Source: Pirellula sp. SH-Sr6A (GTDB taxonomy: Bacteria; Planctomycetota; Planctomycetia; Pirellulales; Pirellulaceae). From it: a stretch of 64,000 nt of DNA. This document shows, piece after piece, positions 48,756 through 57,903 of this stretch. Where the stretch lies: assembly GCF_001610875.1 (NCBI RefSeq), contig NZ_CP011272.1, positions 372,001 to 436,000 on the forward strand, given 5' to 3'. Position numbers and translations under genes: made by a program. The notes below the pieces were generated by a model. It was not told where the DNA came from. It saw only the letters and a program-made list of their open reading frames with translations, and ran no database searches. Position 1 is the stretch's first letter, and each line of letters begins with the position of its first letter.

Positions 48756-50219
48756 ATGCAACGTTTCACACGAGCTTTCTTTTTGCTGGGCATGGCCATT
48801 CCTTTCGGCGACTCGCTCCCCGCGCGCGCTGAAGACGAACCAAAAAGCAAAGCAGAAAGTGAACAGGAAGCTCGTATAAGGTTTATTCCTCGCTCCGACG
48901 AGCAAGCGGCTACGGATCTGGAGCAATTGCGCTATGCGTTGAGTCAGGCAAACGACTCGCGAGGGCCAATCGATCCCCTTGCCGACTATGCGAAACAACC
49001 TTCTGCACCGGTGAAGTCGCCTGCGGCTTCCCCTTCTCCAACCAGGGCTGCACCGGCAAGCGATAAACAGACCAAATCGAGTGATTTGGACGCAAAGCAG
49101 CCCCCCCAACTAAAAGGCGAACAAGGGGGTGAGTATCGTTCTCCTCGGATCGCATGGGAATCGAGCATTGATCTTTCTCGATTGCCAAGTGAGGCAGGAG
49201 TCGGCACCGGGAAAGAGAGGGCCGACCGCTCGGCGATGACGGAGCGTGCAAATGCTCCTCGCTCGGTTGCCAAATCGGATGGTTTTCGCTCCGCTCGCTT
49301 CGAAAACGATACTCTAGCGACCCAAATCCCCAAGATCGACGATTCCGTAACCTATGCGTCGGCGAATGTTCCGATTGTGAGCGGCGTCGATCGAACCTCT
49401 CGTTTCCAAGAGATCCCGTTTGGCTCGCAAGGAACTCCCGTCGCTCCGATTCCTGGATCGGGGATACCCAATTTGGGTACTACCAACCCATCGATTCCAG
49501 GGGTTTATCCGCCGACGGGCGTGTATCCCCCCACGGTGGTCTACCCCCCCTCCACACCGAGCGTCCCAACCATACCGACCGTTCCAGCACCTTACGATCC
49601 AGGCGCATCGGTTGTCCCCGGCATCGTCCCACCGCCGACTTCGGGTGCAGTGACAGGGCCGAGCACCGGGCTGGGTACTGGGGTCGTGATGCCTGCTCCC
49701 CCAGCGACCTACATTCCTTCCGTACCGACCTATGGGACTCCCGTCGTTGGTACCCCTACGTTTCCAACGTATCCGGGATACCCGACTGCTCCCGTGGCAC
49801 AACCCATCCCCTACACGCCCGGGATACCCGTTTCGAGTCAGCCACCACGGTACGCGACCAACGAGTCGACTTACGTGACGAGCGAGCCCTTTGTCAGTTC
49901 CCCTCCGAAGCAAATCGATGCACGATTCATGGTTTCGCCGACTCTGTTTCGACCCGAGACGGCTGACTGCAGCACATGTGGCACTGCCCCACGTCCCTAT
50001 GCTCCGATGACTTCGATGCCGAGCGGCACCCCTATGAGCTACGCGCCGCCGACCTACTACCCCTATTCATATAACGGCTACAATTCCGGCTACCGAAGTT
50101 TGATCGGATTCGGGCAGAACGTATCGCTCGCTCAGGTTGGCCGAGGACTCTACGGACAGCCCACTGCCTACATGCCCAATCAGCCGTTTCGCAATTTCCT
50201 TCGTTATGTCTTTCCATGA
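48756..50219 (+). CDS. Exported proline-rich low-complexity protein
   Basis: Not a recognised family. The 487 residues have a signal peptide (FTRAFFLLGMAIPFGDSLPARA), a charged linker, then residues ~215-370 made of Pro/Thr/Val/Gly repeats (GVYPPTGVYPPTVVYPPS, VPAPYDPG, YPGYPTAPVAQP). A Tyr-rich segment near the end (YPYSYNGYNSGYRS) and one CSTCGT motif follow. Such sequence suggests an extended surface or envelope protein. It starts directly after the LRR gene stop. Confidence 0.78.
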   Translation: MQRFTRAFFLLGMAIPFGDSLPARAEDEPKSKAESEQEARIRFIPRSDEQAATDLEQLRYALSQANDSRGPIDPLADYAKQPSAPVKSPAASPSPTRAAPASDKQTKSSDLDAKQPPQLKGEQGGEYRSPRIAWESSIDLSRLPSEAGVGTGKERADRSAMTERANAPRSVAKSDGFRSARFENDTLATQIPKIDDSVTYASANVPIVSGVDRTSRFQEIPFGSQGTPVAPIPGSGIPNLGTTNPSIPGVYPPTGVYPPTVVYPPSTPSVPTIPTVPAPYDPGASVVPGIVPPPTSGAVTGPSTGLGTGVVMPAPPATYIPSVPTYGTPVVGTPTFPTYPGYPTAPVAQPIPYTPGIPVSSQPPRYATNESTYVTSEPFVSSPPKQIDARFMVSPTLFRPETADCSTCGTAPRPYAPMTSMPSGTPMSYAPPTYYPYSYNGYNSGYRSLIGFGQNVSLAQVGRGLYGQPTAYMPNQPFRNFLRYVFP

Positions 50220-50249
50220 TCCGCGTCGCATGGAGAAGTTGTTGAAGGC

Positions 50250-51434
50250 ATGCGTAACTATCTCGATCACGCGGCGACGAGTTGGCCGAAGGCACCGAGC
50301 GTCTTAACGGCTGTCGAACAGTACCTTCGAGAGTGCGGTGCCGCGGCCGGTCGAGGCTCTTATCGATCGGCGCTCGATGCAGAAAAGTGCATTCACCAGA
50401 CCCGAGTCGCATTGGCAGAGCGGATCGGTGCCGTCTCCCCGCTCGATATTGCTTTTTGCAGCAATGGTACCCAAGCACTCAATGCATCTATCTTTGGGAT
50501 CGCGCTTCGAGCTCATGAAGCCAGATCGCCTCTCCATGTGCTAACCACCGCTACGGAACACAACAGCGTTCTGCGCCCCTTAGCCCTCGCCGAACAACGA
50601 GGTTGGCTCACTTGGGATGCGATCCGCTGCGATGAAACCGGTCTCGTGGACTTGGACGACGTCGAACAAGCCGTTACACCGGAGACGAGATGGCTCATTG
50701 TGAACCATGTTTCGAATGTTACCGGGGCGATCCAACCGATTCAGGCATGGCGAGAGTTGGCGGATCGCTATGGAATCCGCCTGATGGTCGATGCGGCCCA
50801 GAGCGCGGGGATGCTGCCCTTGGACATGCGATCCACAGGCATCGACATTCTCGCAGCCCCTTGCCACAAGGGGCTTGGTTCGATTCTCGGATGCGCGTTT
50901 CTCGCTGTTGTTCCGAAGGCACAGTCGGAGTTGGCTCCTCTTTGGATTGGTGGGACGGGTTCTTCAAGCGACGCGATCACTGGCGAGTTCGGCTGGCTCG
51001 AAACGATGGAATCCGGGAATCGAAACATGCCTGCGATCGCTTCCCTCCACGCATCATTGCAATGCGAACGCATGGATAGACCAGAGCGCTGGGAGCCGTG
51101 GGTGGAACGCATTTTGGCCGAGATTCGCGACAGCAAGCGGCTTCGATTGATCGGACCCGACACCCCTTCGTCGCGCACCAGGTTACCCGTAATCAGCATA
51201 GCGCCGCATCCCGGAGAGGCTCAACCAGGCATTTGTCAGGAATGGGCGATGGTCCTAGAGAGTACGCTCGGGATCGAATGCCGCGCTGGCTTTCACTGCG
51301 CCGGCCGCATTCACGAACATTTGGGAACCATTGCTTCGGGGGGAACCCTGCGTTTCAGTTTGGGGCATACCACGAGCGAGGCGGACATCGACGCGGTATG
51401 TGAAGGGATTCGACTCCTGGAAGATGTCTTTTGA
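50250..51434 (+). CDS. Cysteine-desulfurase-like aminotransferase class V
   Basis: The 394 residues follow the NifS/SufS fold of PLP enzymes. YLDHAATSWPKAP is the N-terminal motif, FCSNGTQALNASIFG the PLP phosphate loop, TATEHNSVLRPL the conserved His, LMVDAAQSAGMLPLDM the Asp, and APCHKGLGSILGC the PLP-binding Lys. RAGFHCAGRIHEHLG contains the Cys expected in the active-site loop. A cysteine desulfurase or selenocysteine-lyase-like role is likely. No Fe-S scaffold gene is adjacent. Confidence 0.9.
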   Translation: MRNYLDHAATSWPKAPSVLTAVEQYLRECGAAAGRGSYRSALDAEKCIHQTRVALAERIGAVSPLDIAFCSNGTQALNASIFGIALRAHEARSPLHVLTTATEHNSVLRPLALAEQRGWLTWDAIRCDETGLVDLDDVEQAVTPETRWLIVNHVSNVTGAIQPIQAWRELADRYGIRLMVDAAQSAGMLPLDMRSTGIDILAAPCHKGLGSILGCAFLAVVPKAQSELAPLWIGGTGSSSDAITGEFGWLETMESGNRNMPAIASLHASLQCERMDRPERWEPWVERILAEIRDSKRLRLIGPDTPSSRTRLPVISIAPHPGEAQPGICQEWAMVLESTLGIECRAGFHCAGRIHEHLGTIASGGTLRFSLGHTTSEADIDAVCEGIRLLEDVF

Positions 51435-51572
51435 GCTTCCGGAGAGAACACCAAAAATTTCTCGCCCAAGATATACTCGTGGTTTTCGAAGTAGTAGTCT
51501 TCCACGAACGAACCCGTCCATACTCCGTGTTCGTTCAGTCCTAGGCGCTAGAATCCATCGCTAAAGAATCCC

Positions 51573-52352
51573 ATGAGCAGCGACAATCCTTACTACGCGA
51601 GCGAACAGCCACCTGTCGCTTCGCCGGTTTTTCAGAACGAGGAATTCCTGCCGATCCATGCGCTCGATTTCGGACGGATGATCAAATCGCCGTTCCAGAG
51701 TCCAAATTGGCTCGTCAATTTGTTTTGGATGTTCATCATGGAGATCCTCGCATTGTTCGTCGTTGGGAACATCATCTATCTCGGATATGCGGGAGAAGTG
51801 GCGATTGCGAGGAGCGGGGGGCGAACAAGGTATTGGCCCGATTTTCAGTTAGAGCGAGTCACGGAATACTTGCTCCGCGGACTGTGGCCCTTTTTGTGGC
51901 AGATGATTGGGTTTGCAGCTCTTTCGGTTATCGTCGGAGTACCTGTATCGATCGGCGCCATTGCGACCGCCGCGCTCGCCGACGGTGGCCCACCATTCTT
52001 TGCAATCCTCTCCGGTGTTACCACTGGAGCCATAGGATTTCTCGCGATGGTAGCCGCGAGCTATGTCTTGTTTGCCGTGACGTTGAAAAGTCTCTTGGCA
52101 AATGATTTCATGGCAGGAATGGACGTCGCGTTCATCAAAGCGTTTTGCGTGAATATGGTGTTCACCATGCTGCTCGCGGTACTCTACTTTTTTGTTATCT
52201 CGATGGTTGCGACCTTGCTCGGAACGTTGTTGTGTCTGGTTGGACTTTTTCTGGTCTCCCCAATTCTGCGATTGATCACTTGCGATTTCTTAGCGCAGAT
52301 TCATGACATCCACCTCAGTCGTGGTGGGCCATCGGCTTTCCCTTTGATCTGA
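51573..52352 (+). CDS. Multi-pass membrane protein (DUF4013-like)
   Basis: The 259 residues have a soluble N-terminal ~45, then about five to six TM helices (LFWMFIMEILALFVVGNIIYLG, IGFAALSVIVGVPVSIGAIATAA, ITGAIGFLAMVAASYVLFAV, NMVFTMLLAVLYFFVISMVATLLG and a last one). The pattern GRTRYWPDF followed by membrane helices resembles DUF4013 proteins of unknown role. It ends exactly one base before the convergent sulfatase-like gene. Confidence 0.78.
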   Translation: MSSDNPYYASEQPPVASPVFQNEEFLPIHALDFGRMIKSPFQSPNWLVNLFWMFIMEILALFVVGNIIYLGYAGEVAIARSGGRTRYWPDFQLERVTEYLLRGLWPFLWQMIGFAALSVIVGVPVSIGAIATAALADGGPPFFAILSGVTTGAIGFLAMVAASYVLFAVTLKSLLANDFMAGMDVAFIKAFCVNMVFTMLLAVLYFFVISMVATLLGTLLCLVGLFLVSPILRLITCDFLAQIHDIHLSRGGPSAFPLI

Positions 52353-53690
<1,338 letters not shown>

Positions 53691-53779
53691 GGGTTCGAAT
53701 GGATGAGGGGTGCTGGCAATTCCATTCTTCTACCATTATGTTGGTCAACGAACAACCTCTCCCATTTCTTTGATTTTCT

Positions 53780-55048
53780 ATGTCCAAATCTTCCCACTCC
53801 GTGGAATTGGCCTACCGGATGGCGCGCGATCGCTATGCGTCGGTCGGCGTCGATACGGAGGTTGCATTGGAACGGCTTGCGTCGATCCCCATTTCCATTC
53901 ACTGTTGGCAAGGGGATGACGTCCGGGGTTTTGAGACCAGTTCCAATGCCCTATCGGGAGGTATTGCTGTTACAGGCTCCCACTTTGGAGCGGCGCGCAA
54001 CGCGGACGAGCTTCGCGCCGACCTGGAAGTCGCTTTGAATCGCATCCCCGGCTCGCATCGCATCAATCTACACGCCATCTATGGCGATTTCGGAGACGCG
54101 AAGGTGGATCGCGATGCGATCGAATTCGAGCACTTTCGAAGCTGGGTCGATTGGGCTCGATCGCAAGAGGTAGGTTTGGATTTCAATCCCACCTGCTTTT
54201 CCCACCCCCAATCTGCCGATGGGTTCACGCTGAGTCACGCCAATCCATCGGTACGCGCTTTTTGGATCGAGCACTGCATACGGACCCGTTCAATCGCATC
54301 GCAGATAGGAGCAGAGCTTGGCTCGGCAGTGGTGAACAATATCTGGATTCCCGATGGTTCCAAGGACCTTCCTGCGAATCGCTTAGAGCCCCGCCTGCGA
54401 CTTTCCGACTCCCTCGATCAGATTTTTCAATCGCCCCATCCGGAATCGCATTTGCTCGATGCCTTGGAGTGCAAACTCTTTGGTCTTGGAAGTGAAGCGT
54501 ATGTGGTGGGGAGCCATGAATTCTATCTGGGATATGCGATCAAGCACCAGAAGCTGCTTTGCCTGGATGCGGGGCATTTCCATCCGACGGAATCGATCGC
54601 CGACAAGATCAGTTCGGTTTTGATGTTCGTTCCCCGCCTGCTCCTTCACGTCAGTCGGCCGATGCGATGGGACAGCGACCACGTTGTCTTGCTAGACGAT
54701 CCTACACTGGCGATTGCCCACGAGCTGGTTCGTTGCAATGCGTTGCACCGAACCCATGTGGGGCTGGACTATTTTGACGCGAGCATCAACCGGATTGCCG
54801 CGTGGATTTTAGGAACACGAAGTATTCTCAAAGCACTTTTAATTGCGCTTTTGGAGCCGGCAGAGGTTCGGCTTGCGGAGGAACGGGGGGATCTAACGGC
54901 CCGTTTATTGTGGATGGAAGAATTAAAATCCCTTCCATGGACTCACGTGTGGGACAAGTTCTGCGAAGTGCAGAACGTACCCATAGGCCTTGAGTGGTGG
55001 AGCGACGTTCAGGAGTACGAGTCGGATGTTCTATCGCAACGTAGATAG
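53780..55048 (+). CDS. rhaA: L-rhamnose isomerase
   Basis: RhaA converts L-rhamnose to L-rhamnulose, the first step of rhamnose catabolism. The 422 residues match the family length. Typical regions: PISIHCWQGDDVRGFE, GSHRINLHAIYGD, LDFNPTCFSHP, NNIWIPDGSKDLP, LDAGHFHPTESIADKISS and LLHVSRPMRWDSDHVV, which carry the metal ligands. rhaB and rhaD are not in the window. The next gene is an NCS1-type permease 29 bases downstream. Confidence 0.95.
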   Translation: MSKSSHSVELAYRMARDRYASVGVDTEVALERLASIPISIHCWQGDDVRGFETSSNALSGGIAVTGSHFGAARNADELRADLEVALNRIPGSHRINLHAIYGDFGDAKVDRDAIEFEHFRSWVDWARSQEVGLDFNPTCFSHPQSADGFTLSHANPSVRAFWIEHCIRTRSIASQIGAELGSAVVNNIWIPDGSKDLPANRLEPRLRLSDSLDQIFQSPHPESHLLDALECKLFGLGSEAYVVGSHEFYLGYAIKHQKLLCLDAGHFHPTESIADKISSVLMFVPRLLLHVSRPMRWDSDHVVLLDDPTLAIAHELVRCNALHRTHVGLDYFDASINRIAAWILGTRSILKALLIALLEPAEVRLAEERGDLTARLLWMEELKSLPWTHVWDKFCEVQNVPIGLEWWSDVQEYESDVLSQRR

Positions 55049-55077
55049 AGCGTCGCAGCGAGAAAGATGGAAATGAG

Positions 55078-56493
55078 ATGAACGCAACACAAGTAGATCG
55101 GACAGAGCTAGAAATCTCATCGCAATCGGACTTCGGATCCGAGTACGAACGGGAGCCGATCCCCGAACATGCCTGCAAGGGACCTTCGTCCTTTTGGGGT
55201 ATGTATGCGGGCGAGCATACGGCAGGCACCGAATTTATGATCGGTCCTCTATTTGTGGCGTGGGGAGCCAGTGCGAGCAGTCTGCTTTTGGGGCTGCTGA
55301 TTGGCAATCTTCTCGCCGTCCTCACGTGGCGGTTTCTGACAGCGGAAATCGCGACCCAGCGTCGATTGACGCTCTATTACCAGTTGGAACGAATTGCAGG
55401 CAGAAAATTGGTGATCCTTTATAACCTGGCAAACGGATTGCTCTTTTGCATGTTGGGTGGAGCCATGATCACGGTTTCCGCCACCGCGGTAGGACCGTTT
55501 TTTCCGTCGATGGATATGCCTACTTTTGAATCGCGTTTTCCCACAGGGGCCGGGTGGATACTCGCTTGTACGTTGATTGGACTTGCTATGACGATCGTGG
55601 CTGCCAAAGGATACGATTGGGTTGCGAGGATTGGGCACTACTCGGCGCCATGGATGCTTTTGGTTTTTGTCGCGTGTGCTTTGGTAACCTTGGGAAGGCT
55701 GGATAGCGTCGATTTATGGGAGTTGCTGAGCCCACCAGAAGGCACCCCTGAAAAAATATCGTTCCTCGGTGTCGTGTGCTTTTCTTGGTTTTGCAACGCC
55801 GCGATGCACCTGGGGATGTCCGACTTGAGTGTCTTGCGTTTTGCCAAGTCCCACAACGCGGGATACGCGTCGGCGGCCGGTATGTTTCTGGGTCATTACA
55901 TCGCCTGGATTTGTGCGGCGTTGCTCTTGGTCTACTGGGTGCGCGTCCATGGCGTGGATCCAGCCAAGGGAAAAGATCCTGGCACAATGGTCAATGATGC
56001 GGTCGGCGCGGCGGGCTTGATCTGCGTGATTGTTGCCGGATGGACAACGGCGAACCCGACGATTTATCGAGCGGGATTGGCCTTCCAAGGAGTGATGCCT
56101 ACGCTCAGTCGGCTCTCGAGTACCTTGATTGCAGGAGCGATCTGCACGTTCGCTGGCATGTTTCCAGCATTTGCCATGAACCTGCTCGACTTTGTCGGAA
56201 TTTACGGCACCATTCTCGCTCCGATTGGCGCGGTCATCATCGTCGATCACTTCTTGGCAAAGCGATTCGGTATCGCTCGGGAGCCGGCGGCGAATGGAGC
56301 ATTATCCTTCAACATCAATGTGCTCCTGGCATGGCTCATCCCGGTCGCGATTGCATTGTTTCTGCATCGGCAGTACGGCGTCTTTGCCTCCTACCTGCCC
56401 CTACCGGCGACGATCCTTTGCGGTTTGCTCTATATCGTTCTCGGCAAGTGGAGAACACCGGCGTTTCAGAACCCAACTCCATTTTCGAAATAG
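55078..56493 (+). CDS. NCS1-type (cytosine/purine permease-like) transporter linked to rhaA
   Basis: The 471 residues have about twelve TM helices and resemble the NCS1/Transp_cyt_pur family (SFWGMYAGEHTAGTEFMIGPLFVAWGAS at TM1, GWTTANPTIYRAGLAFQGVMP, LLDFVGIYGTILAPIGAVIIVDHFL). NCS1 members carry nucleobases, allantoin or hydantoins. Being 29 bases after rhaA in one operon, this one might transport rhamnose or a related sugar; that is inference from context. A small membrane protein follows 11 bases later. Confidence 0.9.
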   Translation: MNATQVDRTELEISSQSDFGSEYEREPIPEHACKGPSSFWGMYAGEHTAGTEFMIGPLFVAWGASASSLLLGLLIGNLLAVLTWRFLTAEIATQRRLTLYYQLERIAGRKLVILYNLANGLLFCMLGGAMITVSATAVGPFFPSMDMPTFESRFPTGAGWILACTLIGLAMTIVAAKGYDWVARIGHYSAPWMLLVFVACALVTLGRLDSVDLWELLSPPEGTPEKISFLGVVCFSWFCNAAMHLGMSDLSVLRFAKSHNAGYASAAGMFLGHYIAWICAALLLVYWVRVHGVDPAKGKDPGTMVNDAVGAAGLICVIVAGWTTANPTIYRAGLAFQGVMPTLSRLSSTLIAGAICTFAGMFPAFAMNLLDFVGIYGTILAPIGAVIIVDHFLAKRFGIAREPAANGALSFNINVLLAWLIPVAIALFLHRQYGVFASYLPLPATILCGLLYIVLGKWRTPAFQNPTPFSK

Positions 56494-56504
56494 GAATCGA
56501 CCCG

Positions 56505-56681
56505 ATGAAACGCTACATGGCGATGGTGATTGGAATTGGAGCTTTGATTGGAACCATCGCTCCCCCCGCCCTCTACCTTGTGCATGTTTTGGATCATCAA
56601 ACGATGCAACACGTCATGCTCGGTTCCTGCGTTGCTTGGTTCGCCGCAGCGCCGTTTTGGATGAAGGGAACCGAACGTTAG
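56505..56681 (+). CDS. Small two-TM protein at the end of the rhaA operon
   Basis: A 58-residue protein with an AGGA ribosome-binding site before the ATG at 56505. It holds two hydrophobic helices (MVIGIGALIGTIAPPALYLVH and HVMLGSCVAWFAAAPFWM). The start and stop lie 11 bases after the permease gene, so it is likely a small companion of the transporter, as seen for other transporter systems; this role is inferred. Confidence 0.7.
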   Translation: MKRYMAMVIGIGALIGTIAPPALYLVHVLDHQTMQHVMLGSCVAWFAAAPFWMKGTER

Positions 56682-56739
56682 TGTCCCTTCGCAAGAAAAT
56701 GAATGGGCGTCGCTACGCGATCACTCGCTCTGCGTTGGG

Positions 56740-57291
56740 TTACGGAGCGACTTCTTGCAATGGGATCTTATATCCCAATGCCCCGATCGCCTTCCCTTTG
56801 GGAGCATCGGCGTAAACTTGATGGCAGATAACGCACTTGTCCATCACAACAGGGATCGCAGTGGCGGCCAACAAGAAACGTTTCCCCTCTTCCGAGACAA
56901 CCTCTTCGTATTGCGGGGCTCCGTCCAAGATCTTCTTCATGGCTCGTTTTTCGAAGCCTTCCTTTGGCTCATTATCCGGGTTGTAGGGATCGCCCGTGCC
57001 ATCGATCAATCGAACTTCGTGCCATTTCTTAGCTTGGATCGCATCAAACAGTTTTTTGAACGCGGTACCTGCGGGTATCGAATCCTTGTTGTCCACATAG
57101 TGGGTCGTGATCAGGACAATACTGGTTTTGTAAATGTCGTCCAGCATCGCCAATTCTCTTTTGGCCTGGCGAAGAGCATAGTCCTGCTTCTTTGCCTCCT
57201 GTGCGGAAGTCTTTGTCGCAAGCTGACTTCCGCCCAACATGGTCAGCCCGAATCCAGCCACAACCGTCAAGAAAACTCCAAATCGTCTCAT
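56740..57291 (-). CDS. DUF3365 (Tll0287-like) exported heme protein
   Basis: From the ATG at 57291, backed by GAGG just upstream, the protein has 183 residues with a signal peptide (FGVFLTVVAGFGLTMLGGSQLATKTSA). A helical part follows, then a mixed region with DGTGDPYNPDNEPKEGFE, and a CVICH motif in KCVICHQVYADAPKGKAIGALGYKIPL near the C-terminus for covalent heme. The fold is the DUF3365 sensor-like domain. Divergent from the Rrf2 regulator by 136 bases. Redox or gas sensing is plausible. Confidence 0.88.
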   Translation of the reverse strand: MRRFGVFLTVVAGFGLTMLGGSQLATKTSAQEAKKQDYALRQAKRELAMLDDIYKTSIVLITTHYVDNKDSIPAGTAFKKLFDAIQAKKWHEVRLIDGTGDPYNPDNEPKEGFEKRAMKKILDGAPQYEEVVSEEGKRFLLAATAIPVVMDKCVICHQVYADAPKGKAIGALGYKIPLQEVAP

Positions 57292-57427
57292 TCCACACCT
57301 CGCATAACCCTGGGGTTCACCGATAATCCAATGCTTCACACGCTCGACAGAAAACTAGACCCGAAGGTCTTGTTTGGAGCTTAGCCCGCTCTTAAGGAGA
57401 TGTCAATGTCCTCTTTTGGAGGGTTTT
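57292..57427. promoter_or_regulatory. Divergent regulatory region of the heme protein and Rrf2 genes
   Basis: The 136 bases hold both promoters and, at 57357-57370, a perfect inverted repeat AGACC-CGAA-GGTCT that could be an operator or RNA hairpin. GGAGG lies 6 bases before the Rrf2 ATG. No consensus Rrf2 site can be confirmed from sequence. Confidence 0.4.
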
Positions 57428-57862
57428 ATGTTTTCGCAGACGGTTGAGTACGCTTTGCGGGCCGTGATGCACCTTTCCCAGTTTCCGGCGGAGCCCCAGC
57501 GGACCGCGGTGATTGCCGAGAGGACGAAAGTACCACTTGCTTACTTGACGAAAGTTCTTCAGGGACTGCAGCGAGAGGGGATCGTCCGGCTGCAACGAGG
57601 GATCGGGGGTGGAGTTACGCTTGCGATTCCTTCGACGGAGTTGACAATTTTGCGAGTCGTCAACGCGGTGGAGCCCATACCGAGAATCAAATCTTGTCCG
57701 CTTCATCTGGCCTCTCATGGCAAGCGACTTTGCTCGCTACATAGTAAGATGGACGATGCGTTGCGCAGAACCGAAGAAGCGTTTGGGTCTACAACGCTAG
57801 CGGATCTGCTCGCGGACCCTAATCCCAGCAAAGCCCTCTGCGATGGGCCGGCACTTCCTTAG
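57428..57862 (+). CDS. Rrf2-family transcriptional regulator
   Basis: The ATG at 57428 gives 144 residues with the Rrf2 helix-turn-helix start (MFSQTVEYALRAVMHLSQFP, then VPLAYLTKVLQGLQREGIVRLQRGIGGGVTLA). The C-terminal part has Cys90 and Cys102 in SCPLHLASHGKRLCSLH and a third Cys at 138, a different spacing from NsrR/IscR. A [Fe-S] cluster or redox response is therefore possible but unproven. It is divergent from the DUF3365 heme protein gene, its likely target. Confidence 0.93.
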   Translation: MFSQTVEYALRAVMHLSQFPAEPQRTAVIAERTKVPLAYLTKVLQGLQREGIVRLQRGIGGGVTLAIPSTELTILRVVNAVEPIPRIKSCPLHLASHGKRLCSLHSKMDDALRRTEEAFGSTTLADLLADPNPSKALCDGPALP

Positions 57863-57903
57863 CCGCCCCTCCTCCATTCCTCCCGCCGATTGACTTGACA
57901 GTT

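Noticed and set aside
47958-49109. 383-codon minus-strand open frame opposite the LRR gene
   Set aside because: The plus strand has a signal peptide and regular LRRs; the minus frame is a mirror of that repeat structure.
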